From assembly GCA_013398275.1 (NCBI GenBank), contig VZSE01003113.1:62001-126000 (forward strand): a stretch of 64,000 nt of DNA, given 5' to 3'. Below, one piece after another: positions 39,487-50,900 of this stretch (positions are counted from its first letter, which is position 1; the number at the start of each line of letters is the position of its first letter). This stretch comes from Promerops cafer (taxonomy: Eukaryota; Chordata; Aves; Passeriformes; Nectariniidae). The position numbers and the translations under genes were made by a program. The notes beneath the pieces are model-generated. The model saw only the letters and a program-made list of their open reading frames with translations. It was not told where the DNA came from and made no database searches.

Positions 39487-42400
39487 AGCTGTGTACACAG
39501 TCACAGATGTTTGTCTGCTTCTGTGAAGTTTTAGTGTAACTCCACTGAAATTGCTGTTTAGTGTTTGTGATATTGTTTATCTGAAAAGAAAGCTAATGTA
39601 CAGCAGCAGATACACAGTGAGAGATAAAATATGTAGTCTGGTATTATGAGATTGAAACAGTAATTAATTATGAACAAAAGTCAAAAAGTCTCACAAATTA
39701 ATCAGGTGTTGCAAACTGAAAACCATAGTGGTGTGCTGCAGTTCCACTATGAATGACGTGACATACTGCTAGCAGAAGTGTAAGATACACAGATTGATTG
39801 TGTCTTATGAAACTGCATTGTTGAGAATCCCACCAAAGCTTCTAAGCAGTTTGGACCCTAGCAATAAATGAAGACTTAATTAAGAACCAGGGTAACGTGG
39901 TAGTGGGGAGGAACAGGAGTAGAAGGAACTGTGCTGTTTGAATTTTAAAGTGAATTCTAGATTAGTCATTACCCACTAAGAACGGTACATGTTTCTGTTT
40001 CTTTTTTTGTTTTAAATGCTAAGTTAATTTGAATTTAAATTGTAAGAACTACGGACAGCATAGATTTCATGTTATAAAAATGAAATCTTTATTTTCCAGA
40101 ACTATTGTTTCTAGCTGTCCTAAGAATCAAGAACAAAATCTATCAATTTGTATTGATTCATCATTTCACAGTTACTTACACGCCAGTAATAACGAAGACT
40201 GTATTTTAAATCAGAAGCTTTTGCCTTTTAATACAAAGTAATGGCAAAGATGTCTAACCCAGACAGGGAACTTATATGGGTCTCCAGTTTGTGGCATTCA
40301 GAGCACTCTACCAAGAAGGGGTTTACTAAGGAAAACATAATACGACAATCTGTCTTTTTAAATTGGAAATTTGTTAAAAACTATGTTATTTTTTGACATT
40401 CAAGGAATTGGCTAATGTTAGGCATCATAGTGACCACGCTCTTTTGAATTTTTTTTTCAGAATGGAGTTGTTTTCTTAAATGGAAAGTAGTTTGGGTTAT
40501 TTATAGTCGTAAAAACTGTTCAAGTACACTTTATTTTAATACACATACATTTCATAAAATGAAGAATCCATATTGCACCTTCTTTAGCCTTCTCTTCTCC
40601 CATTCTCTTTTTTGAGAAATTTCACTTTCATACATTTTTTCGCAAATCCTTGAATTTGCTTTTTTGGAGATAGTTGTAGTTGTAAAATAATAATTAGTGA
40701 GGCTTTATGCTAGTTTGTTCACAATAGTAGAAAATGTGTGGAACAGCCTCATTTCTTGCAGTGTATATGCTAGTCTTTATTTATACAAGTGAAAAAACCT
40801 TCAAGCTGATTTCAAAAGACTTACCTCCTCAAGAAAAGCAATCATTTTTCATTTGCCTGCTATTTTAAGCTGAACATTTATGTTGCCCTATGTTGTTTCA
40901 TAAATAAGCTTTTATTCTCAGCAACATGTTACTGAAAGTGGCATAGAACCTGTCGTGTAGGCACAGTTCCACTCTGACAGATGGGCAGAGTGTAGGCTTG
41001 CCAGCCAACCATTCCCCACATCACCCAGCAGAGTATGAAGGGAGGCATTTTTGTCCAGGATTGCCACTGTGGCATTCCGTGCATGTAAGGCTTGAAGTTC
41101 AGGAAATGCGCTCGGACTGGTCCATCTCACAGGATGACCAAAAGTTTAAAAATAGACTGAGTTTTAGGTTCTGCTGGGTTTGTACTGTTCTGTTTCTTTT
41201 TGTGGTTCTGCTGAAGTCATCTAATGGGCTCAGCCAAAAGAATTCTGCCACGGACACGCATTTCTCCGTGATGAATTATCTAAGTATGGAAACATAAGCA
41301 GTGAGCAATTTCACACACTGTTGTTTGTGACTACATGCATATCTCTTTGGATATAGAATAGGAAGACTAGGATCTGGTACAGGATTAACTCCTGATGTAA
41401 AAATATGCAAAATAGAAAACATGGAGTAAATCAGACATTTGAAACTGAAAATGCAAATAGTGAAATGCAGAATATTTTTACAGGTTTTCAGAAATGCAAA
41501 TCAGCTATTGCTTGGTTATTGGGGTTTAGGATTTTGGAGGGGTTTTTATTTTTTAAACAAATTGGCTTAATGCCTTGTGCTTGATTTTATAAAGTAGCCA
41601 AGCACTGCAGGCTTTTGGCAGATACATTTGCTTGAACAAATGCTTTTGTGTGTTACACTAGTCAGTCATTGTGTCTGTCATTTTTATCTTCCTCTCTCTT
41701 TTTTCATAGCTTCAGTGTTTTAATCTTTTATTTCAAGGCTCACTTGGCCTTTATATAACAATGGATTTTGCCAACTTTCCTGGAAGCTGTGGTGATTCGA
41801 TACATTGAAGCTTCTTGGGGAACTTGGTTTCATTTGAAAAGTTTCTAAATTATGGGAAATACTGTTTGCATGGCACTCATTTACAAGATGGCGTGGTATG
41901 TAAAAGAACAGGTGTGAAAAATGAAGTGAATAAAATTGCTTTTGAAATACAAATGGGCATTTCATGGGCTTCTGTCAGGAGAATATCTTTTCTAAACTGT
42001 ACTAAGTATTTAATTTTTCTTTTTAGCTGGATGTTTTCCTTCTGGAATTAAATTAGATAATATTTGACTAACACTTCTTTACATGCTTAGTTTTAAATTA
42101 AAATTCATAATTAAGCTTAATATGAAATTACAAGATTTTGATTTAATGCTTTCTTCTAGTGCCTGAACTAATGTTCACTGCATTAGAAGGTGCAGTCATC
42201 ATTGAGAAGCTTTGTTCTTTTAACAAAAGGTACCAAAAATAAATTTGGTTAGGGTCACAGTGGTCTAGTTTAATACTGTTATGATAATAAGTCCTATAAT
42301 TACTTTCAGGTAGTTCTTCCTTCCCAGAGGACGAGGTTTTTAGTTTTGATGTCTGCTTAAAGCATGAGTATGACAGTAAAATTAATGTCATAACCTTTAC

Positions 42401-44549
42401 AGCCTATTTATCGCTTTCTCTGTAATATCCTAAAGGATTTTGTGTAACATCTAAGATAAATGTCTTAGTATGGACAAGCATCGAATTAGGTTAATTGGGT
42501 TCAACTGATATTCATATTCAGTGTGTCTATCAAGACACCTGTTTCATATAAAAGACCTGTGGGTATCTTCCTGTGAAAATTGCTTTTAAATTATTACATG
42601 TATATGCTCTGCTTCCTTTGGTTGTTAAAGACTGAGTTACAGTATGGGATTTTTTTCCAGTTTGCTTTCTGTTTTTGCCTCTTAGGGATAACGAAATTTA
42701 TCCTTTCATTCTCTGGTAACATAAGGAATAGTACAGGCATGATAGAGCTTATTTTATGGCATTAAGAGAGATTTTACTTTCTAATTCTGTCCAGCTTCAA
42801 CTCCACTTCACTTGAAATTCTTGTAATAGATTTCTTTTCATCTCTGAGTAGTCAGCAGCAGATTTCTAGAAAACTAATTTGAGTTCTGGACTACTGTGAC
42901 TTGAATGATTTTATTGAGTGCCTTATGGTATAGTTATAAACTGAGCAAAACAAATATTAAGATTATATAGAATTTTGGAATTTTTTATCATTTTGATAAG
43001 CTCTCAGGTGGAGAAGAATTTATGATACTGGCAGATAGAAATAATCTGTATCATCCCCTGTATTTGAAAAGAGCCAGTATTGGACTCAAATATAATGAGG
43101 AAAGAGTGAAAGAACATTTGCCTCTTCAGTATTCAATGAAAACATCAGGACATACGGAGTTACTAGTTGGTGACCAGCCTAACATTTTTTCTGGATGTAA
43201 GAATGTAAAAGAGGTACAAAATTTAATTAGTAATTTTTTTTATGGGAAGTAGTCATACTGAGCCAGATTTATAGTGAAATGGGAAAAAAATCCCAAAACA
43301 AACCTGCTCAGGGCAGGCATAAGTAGTTTTGTGGATGTTATAATCTTCAAATTCTAAAAGTTTGAATCAATATACTGTACAGAACTTTCTGATAAGACTG
43401 TATTTTTTTTTTTTGAGGACATGCATAAAATGTGTGTAGATAATAAAGATCTGTTAGACATGTTACAGCCTATAAGAGAAGTGCCAGAAACTGTCAGAGA
43501 AAGCGTCAAAAAGACAGGATCACAGTTGATGTATTTGAAAACAGTGTAAAACACAGACAGGACAAGTGCACAATGTTTATGGTTTGCTTTGTAAACTCTA
43601 TATGTAGTCAAAGAAAACATGCTTTCACACAGCCGTAAAATAAGGATGGATAGAAAAATTTGAAGGGATGGTAAGAATTTGTCCTGATTTCAGAATCTTG
43701 AGCTCTTCAGTTTTTCCAAAAAGGGAGCTTACTTGATTATATATCTTCAAATAGAAAGTGTGGTGAAAGGTTCTTTCATATAACAACAATAAAAATACTA
43801 TTCATGAATTGCTAAAATAAATTATCAATGTTAATTTGAGAAATTATACTCTTTTAAAATTATTGTGATTATTATTAAAAGCAGGTGATCAATGTAGTTG
43901 TCAAATAAGTACTGGATTTTCTAGGTTAATACCATTACCTTGCTGCAATTAGAGTTGAATTCAGGTCAATGATGCCTCTACAAAATGTTTGGGTTTATAT
44001 AATTCAATTTTGTATTGTAGTGTTAGGGTTTGTGAATATGTCTGGGAAGAACATTGGAAAAATGTCTGGATCTTCTATTTCCACATGGTATTTTAAGAAT
44101 TGTTGATATGTATCCTGAAGTCTGGTTTGTTATAATTCTAGAAGTAGATAATAACTGGGGCGCCCTCTTAACATGATTTAATGCTCCTATACGCGGGGAA
44201 AGACCTGAAAACCTAAAAAAATGTGACTTTGATATAATAATTTTGAGACGCTTTATTTTAATATAATTTCTCAAATTGTTTTTACAAGAACATGTGTTGC
44301 TTTAAATGTTTCAGTATGTTTTGAAGTGCTGTAAATACTAAGCGGGAAGAAATACTTCAGACTTTGATTCTCTGAAAAGCTGTTATTGATCAATATGGCC
44401 TTAAAGAAGGGTGTCTTACAATGTGGGTGACAGAGAAGCTGGAAATCCACACTGATTTCTAGAAGTGTCTCGCCATTCCAAAATTACATCAATGTGGCCT
44501 GTTCCGTTCTTGGATGTGCAGAGGGAGTTGTCTGTATGTTCCCACGACA
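39487..44549. other. Intron-like DNA, nothing firm recognised
   Basis: AT-rich sequence. A few short open frames (for example 41018-41130 and 43022-43252) have no recognisable domain or splice context good enough to call. No repeat boundary was recognised. Confidence 0.45.
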
Positions 44550-45690
44550 TCAAACTGCATTTAGATGAGCCAATGTGTGTTTGAATGCTGGGTCTGACAG
44601 CTCATGGCTTGTCTGCTTAAGTACCACGGACAGAGGCTCTTTGAGGCAGTCGGGGATCTGCTGATTGGCATCAGCAAGGTGCTGCCGGGAGGTGTTGGTT
44701 GATGTAGCAGAGCTGCATGTTAGGTATGGCTCAAACAGAAGACATGGGTACCAGAGAGCTTCACCTGTTTGCTGTGTGAGAGGTCTTCTCACAGCAGCCA
44801 CGCTCAATGTTCTTCTGTGCTTTGATGTTGAACTTCATGAAAATGGAATTGGTTTTCTTTTTACTTTACTGCTACCTACAGAACCATCTTCTTCCAGAAC
44901 CTCACCATTGCTTTTTGAGAGTCAATTTCATGATAGTAAAGAAATATATTCAAGGCTTATTTTGTTCGGTATTTGCATCAGTATTTGTCCTATGTAGTTC
45001 TGTATTTAACCAAAACTAATCTTTGGTACTTCACGTGCTCAGAAGATTTGTTTTGAGTGCATGTCTGGCATGTTCTTTATGTAAGAGTCTCCTAGCTGTT
45101 AAATTGGTCAGGAAAGTCAGCAATCTCCACATCTGTGCAGCTGGCTTTGTTCGTGGGAATGTTGTAGATGTGCACTGGTATGAAAGAAAGCCTAGATCTG
45201 AGTAAACACCCAAGAAGTTGCAGTTCCATCTGTGTAAGTCAATGGACTTTTCTGTTAACCTTCCCAAAGCCTCTGGCTGCATGAGGAGAACAAGAGCTAT
45301 AAATGCTTTGTGATGTCTAACGTGTTAGTGGTGTTCAGTTGAACCAAACTATTAGGCAGCCATTCCAAAAGCTAGGCCATTTTATGAAAAATAAAACTAA
45401 GTGGATAACAACAGTTTTATATTGTCATTATATTATCCTATGTCTTTCTTCCCTGACTGTTGAATCCCACTTCACCAGAGCTTGAACAGCACACTCAACT
45501 GCACTGGAAAAGAGGTAGCCAACCCTTAATTTACTGGGTGGCCATTTGGTGTGAAGCTGTTTTGTCAAATGTAGTGCCTCACAACTTGTAAATACCAACA
45601 GCACATTCAGGACAGATGGCAGTGTAATGTTTGGTTCACGAGAGCAAGGTAATATCTTCATTGTAGCATCCATGGAAGATTCTGCTGGTC
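44550..45690 (-). pseudogene. Possible decayed coding sequence or old repeat, minus strand
   Basis: Three open stretches follow one another on the minus strand: 45673-45428, 45282-45031 and 44807-44550. The first runs 81 codons with protein-like content, including LPSVLNVLLVFTSCEALHL and LFSSAVECAVQALVKWDS. The block is somewhat richer in GC than its flanks. The frames are interrupted between blocks, as expected of a dead gene copy or transposon. I do not recognise the family, so this call is tentative. Confidence 0.25.
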
Positions 45691-45716
45691 AGACAGTTAT
45701 GTGGGATCCATGCAGT

Positions 45717-46170
45717 CACATAGAATCACAATGGTTTGGGTTGGAAGGGACCTTAAAGGCCACCTAGTTCCAACAGCCCTGCCTGGGCAGGTAATCTTCC
45801 CCTAGATCACATTGCTCAAAGCTGCACCCAGCTTGGCCTTGATGAGGCATTCACAGCTTCTCTAGGAAAACTGTTCCAGTGCCTTACCATCCTTACAGTA
45901 AAGAATTTCTTCCTAGTATCTAATCTAAATCTATCCTCTTTCAGTTTAATGGCAATACCCCCTGTCCTATCTGTAGATTCACTTGTGAAAAATCCACTCC
46001 AGCTTTCCTGTTGGCTGCCTTTAGGTACTGGAGGGTGCTATAAGGTCTCCTTGGAGCCTTCTATTCTTCAGGCTGATCAGCCCCAGCTCTGTCTTCATAA
46101 AGAGGTGCTTTAGCCCTGTGATCAACATAGGGGCTCACCTCTGGATCCTCCCCAGCATGTCCACGTTTGA
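45717..46170 (-). mobile_element. CR1 retrotransposon, 3' portion
   Basis: The plus strand starts cacatagaatcacaatggtt, then tgggttggaagggacctta and aaggccacctagttcc. This is the reverse complement of the canonical avian CR1 3' end. It continues through ttactgtaaagaatttcttcc-like sequence and the end of ORF2 (ggatcctccccagcatgtcc region) before being truncated at about 46170. It sits about 315 bases upstream of the ZNF438 start exon. Confidence 0.9.
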
Positions 46171-46484
46171 AGGGAAATGATTGCTTAACTTGTATTGTCT
46201 GTGATTCTTCAGCATGTATTGTCATGTTCGGATTCATGACTGTCCTCTTTCCTTAATTACAAGAAACCTAAGTTAGTAGTACACAGTGTTGAAATATGGA
46301 GAGCACATATAGAGGTCCAAAGAAACGCTTGGTTTAAATCTCTGGTGGTGTTTTCTTAAGAGCTATGGACATATTGGGATCCATTCTGAAATACAAGTCT
46401 GGAAACTATTGCCATTGTCCTGTTCATTTTTTGTTAGCTTGTAAGAAATTATCAGAGCTTCTAAGTATCTGTATTTCTTTCTAG

Positions 46485-46541
46485 GAACATTGTCGTAACT
46501 GTTAAAGGGCATAATGCAGAATCCGTTAACAGTTTCTGCAG
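46485..46541 (+). CDS. ZNF438: ZNF438 exon carrying the start codon (coding 46514-46541)
   Basis: A 57-base exon lies between an acceptor, gtatttctttctag, and a donor, tctgcag/gtatag. It has 29 bases of 5' untranslated sequence and then ATG at 46514, which encodes MQNPLTVSA plus the first base of a split codon. The next coding exon, at 61162, begins with the two bases needed to complete that codon as Asp, so the phases fit. The start MQN followed by a short linker into the conserved SQFRTIAPK segment matches the known N-terminus of vertebrate ZNF438, which also begins Met-Gln-Asn. The exon is too short to be found by frame length alone. I am fairly sure of it, because start, phase and both splice sites agree. 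Confidence 0.88.
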
Positions 46542-47910
46542 GTATAGTATGCTTTCTATACTTTATTTAGAAATTAGATACTTGTAATTCAAAACATGGA
46601 AGAAATATCATCATTATTAATCACTGTATTACTTGTGTCTAGTATTCTGCTGTGGTATGATTTGAAAATAAAAAGCCATTACTGCAGCATTTATCACTTT
46701 AAACAATTACAATAGCTAAAATTGTTTTCTTCTTTAGGGCGTTGCCAATTACTGTTAACACCTGTAGCTGGAACTTGAAGTGCATAAATTTGCTTCTTCT
46801 TTGATTCAGCAGAATTAAGTATTCAGGTTTTATTAATTTTTTAAAAGTCTTCATATATTTGAAAATCCCTGCTATATTTGATCCCCATATTAAATGGGGT
46901 CAAATCTATCTGCAAATTATGCTACAGTTAGCAGAAACAGGAATAAACCTTAACTTAGATTTTTTTAAAATGCCTTTTCTTCAGCATTCCCATCCTTACT
47001 AATTTTTTTTTTTTTTTGTGTGTTTAGTTCTTTCTTCTGTGTGGTTTCTTAAAAAGTTGTCTTTCATTTGATTCAGTTTTCACTAGGGTTGATGTCTTGA
47101 TTTTTTCTCCTCTGTTATTAGTAAGGGTATTTGTGTATACTCAAGCCTTTAAATGTGTAGCTGTAACTTCAGTTTCCTTTCCCTTTTGATCTGTGTCTCA
47201 ATGCAAATGGTTAAATATGATTTTTAACATGAATGTCATTTTTAATGATACTTAAATGTGAGTGAACGTTTGATGGATATGACATCAGCTCTAATGGACC
47301 TTTCAGAACCATTGCTGGTTGTCAGTTAAGTTTCCATTGTTAGTACTTATGTTAATTAAGAAGAGCACTATCTGTTACATAATTTGAAGCCTTGAGCTTT
47401 TACTGTCATGTAAGTTTATACTTTACCTGTTTTGTGAAGACTGGGTATTTTTATGATGCTGTAATAATTCTGAGGAAGCTGTTCCAGAAGCATGTCATTC
47501 TAATTGATCTTAGTTGATGAGTTCTGTGTCTCTTGGGACTATTCTTTTAAGGAAGACAGTACTTAGTGTTGGGTAAAGCTGTCCACCCCAGAGTGTGCTC
47601 TACATTCCCATGCTTGTGACTGAGGTACTCAATTCTAATACTTAAAAGCATTAATTTAATTTTTCCTTTAAGTAACAGGAATTTCACCCTGGTTATAGTC
47701 TTATGTTAAAGCAGTTTCTGAATCGTAACAAGAGAATATAGACTGTGAAGCTGTATGCAAACTTCAAATTGATTAAGCATTTGCTTTGAGTTTTTTTTGA
47801 AGGCTTTTTCTTTTTTCCCCTATATCGAAATCCGTTCCAGTCAGTATCCTGTTACTAAATTGTACCCAGAGGGAATGGTAAACTTGGAAGTGAGCTTCCA
47901 TATTAGAAGT
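46542..47910. other. Intron of ZNF438, left part
   Basis: AT-rich sequence with a 15-base T run near 47003. No gene or repeat is supported. Confidence 0.6.
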
Positions 47911-48731
47911 CATAGAATCAGAGAACATCCTGAGTTGGAAGGGACCCACAAGAATCATAGAGTGCAACTCCTGGCCCTTCACAGCACCACCCCCAAGAGT
48001 CACACCATGTGCATGAGAGCATTGTTCAAACACTTCTTGAATTCCATTGGGCTTGGTATTGTGACCACTGCCCTGGGGAGCCTGTCCCAGTGACCAACCA
48101 CCCTCTGAGTGAAGAACCTTTTCCAGATACCCAACCTAAACCTCCCCTGACACAACTTCAGGCCATTCCCTCATGTCCTGTCACCAGTCACCAGAGAAGA
48201 GATCAATGCCTCTCCCTCCTCTTTCCCCTCACAAGACTGCAATGAGGTCTCTCCTCAGTCTCCTCTCCCCCAGGCTGAACAGACAAATGATCTCAGCTGT
48301 TCCTTACACAGCTTCCCCTCAAGGCCCTTCACCATCTTTGTGGCTCTCCTTTTTATGCTTTCTAACCATTTTGTATCTTTCTTCTATTGTGTCTCCCAGA
48401 ACTGCCCCCAGCACTCAAGGTGAGGCTGCCCCAGCCCAGAGCAGAGCAGGACAATCCCCTCCCTTGCCCTGCTGGTGATGCTGTGCCTGATGCCCCCCAG
48501 GACACTCTTGGCCCTCCTGGCTGCCAGGGCACTGCTGGCTCATGTTCAACTTGCCATGGACCAGGAGCCCCAGGTCCCTTTCCATGGCACTGCTCTCCAG
48601 GCTCTCATTGCCCAGTCTCTACATCCAGGGTTGCCCCATCCCAGGAACAGAATCCAGCACTTTGCCTTGTTGCACTTCATGTGGCTGGTGATTGCCCAGT
48701 CCTCTAATGTGTTGAGATCTCTCTGCAGGGC
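47911..48731 (-). mobile_element. CR1-J-like retrotransposon, 821 bp, inverted twin of the 32-kb copy
   Basis: The plus strand starts catagaatcagagaacatcc, then tgagttggaagggacccaca, the reverse complement of the CR1-J 3' end. It continues to ctgcagggc at 48731. Read against the copy at 31837-32657, it is in opposite orientation and differs at only a few scattered bases. The 5' part (48387-48707) encodes the same 106-residue shadow frame as the other copy. It shares the same truncation point and length. It lies inside the ZNF438 intron and is inactive. Confidence 0.93.
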
Positions 48732-50584
48732 TTTCCTAGATCATGACCAGGAGTTGTATTAGTGTGAAATTATGATATTCTATAAATATACTAGTCTCCG
48801 TGTATTTTTTTACTATGATACCTTTTTGTCTTCATATCAAGTATCACTTGTTTCTTAAATATAGCAATTTGAAAATATGGAGGGTGTTAGTAATTTGTAA
48901 TGATTTGTGTACAACTCTAATGTTGGTACATTTCTTACAAATAAAACTTTTGAAAATAGATGATATTGGAAATAAAACCTGTCCATCAGTTACATTCAGT
49001 GTGGCACATTTGTCAGTGTTCCTGTATTTCGAGTGTGCTTGTTATTTTTCAGTTAAGTATAGAAGTAAGGATTAGTGCAAGTTCTTTGAGTGACAGCTAA
49101 ACCCTTCACTGCTACCATTTGTCATGCAATAGCAGGTGTTCTGTAATTTGATCTGTACTTCTTCAAGACATCTGTATTTTTCTCAGTTTTAAAATATTTT
49201 ATAAGAAGGGTGGCTGTCTTTTAAGTAGCAAGCAATTGTAACACCTTGTTCAATTAGATGCACTTTTCTGAACAATGGTAACTATCTAACTTGTCAAATG
49301 TTATTTCTTCCTCGGGATTTTGAAATTATCATTTCATTCATATGACAACATACGACATGACAACAATCACTGAAGCATTATATTTGACTATTCACACTCA
49401 TGTGAAATATTTACTGTTGAGCAAGTGTTGGTATTTTTTATAATGCTGCATCATGTCATACAGTACCACTGTGCCTTAGTGAACTGAAATACCAGTGGCA
49501 TTGTCAGATTTATAAAATGTTTTTGTTAAATTACTCTAACATGAATGGATTGTGTATCTTAGACAAATATTTTGCAAAATATAAGGCTGTCCTGGTTTAT
49601 TTATTAGGCTTTGTCTTTTTTAAAATATACATTGGAAAAGGGTATCGCATGCTAAAGTAATAGTTTTGTTCTTTGAGTATGTTTATTTTAATTTTTTTAG
49701 AATCATAGGTCAAGTGTGGTTCTGTACATTTTGTATCTATGTTAGTATGGTTGTTTGGTGCTGGGAGATTTCAAACTTCCATTAGCCTTGTAAATGTGTT
49801 TCTTAGCATCAGCTATCACTTTGCTGGAACCCCTGCTGCCTTTATATCATTAACATAAATGCAGGTGCAAATAGCATTTATGTACTTTGATAGAAAGCAG
49901 TTGGAGACATTTCACTGTGGGACACGACACTTTCAGATTGTGTACATCTGTTCAAATAATGTATCCAAGCCAGTGACATGAATGCAAGGATAAAAACATC
50001 TGCCCCTGAGACCATTTGCCATACAGCAGATGCTTACATCTTTATTTATGCAGATGGTTTGTGTGATGAGCTGAGCAATGATGAAAGCGAGAAAGTTTGA
50101 CAAAGATTTCAGGGTATTCCTTGGGATGGGAAAATATATTGGTAACAGTGCTTTGTTTTCGTATGTCTATTGAAAGAAGAATATCTGATGTAAATACTGG
50201 TGGTTTTAGTAACATGGACGTGTCATTTCAGGCACTGACTAGATTAACACAAGATCAGTAAAGGATTTTTTTTTTTTTTAATCTCAGGCACAATAATTGT
50301 ACTGCAGTTATAGAAGATGCTAAATAGTTTAATAGAAGTAATTACTTTCAAACGAGAAGGCTCAATTGCTTTGCTTTAGGATGCTCTCAAGTTATGCAAA
50401 ACATTGAATTGACTGAAAAGTTTGCAGAGGTAGAATGTTTTAAAATACTAAGCTAACTCGTTGCACAGTTGTTCCGAGGTTGGGTGCGGTTCTGTACCTG
50501 ATTCTGCGGCTTGGGGGATTTTTCAGGACAAGCCGTATTTAGCATTACAAAATTATTAGGCAAATGGAATAGCCTGTGTGTTGT
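48732..50584. other. Intron of ZNF438, nothing recognised
   Basis: AT-rich sequence with no open frame of note and no recognised repeat. Confidence 0.6.
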
Positions 50585-50900
50585 TGGAAACTGACAGTGC
50601 GGCAGTGGCCGTGAGCCGCGGCTCTGAGCCGGGCTGGCACCTGCGGAGCGGGGGCTGCCGGCGCGCCCTGCGGGGCCGGGCCGGCGGGACGGGCACCGAC
50701 TCCCTCTGCTGGCTCCGCTCCGGGCTCCCTTGTCCGCCGCGCCGCCACGGACACGGACACGGACACGGCAGCTCATCAGCACCGGGCTGGGGCTGCGGCA
50801 CACGGCCGGCTAAGGGCTTCTCTCTGGCCTGCATTCCTGGCGGCTGCCTTCCTGTTTCCGTCCCCTCGTTTGCTGGCACCACTGCCAGGCCTTGCTGATC
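50585..50900. promoter_or_regulatory. Second CpG-rich patch, possible internal promoter
   Basis: A compact block of roughly 300 bases is dense in CpG (gagccgcggctctgagccgg, gccggcgcgccctgcggggc). It is surrounded by AT-rich intron and includes a (GGACAC)3 tandem at about 50748-50765. It lies between the two coding exons of ZNF438, on whose intron it would act as an alternative promoter if active. Long frames on both strands across it are composition artefacts, typical of GC-rich DNA. Without transcript data the promoter call is inference. Confidence 0.45.
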
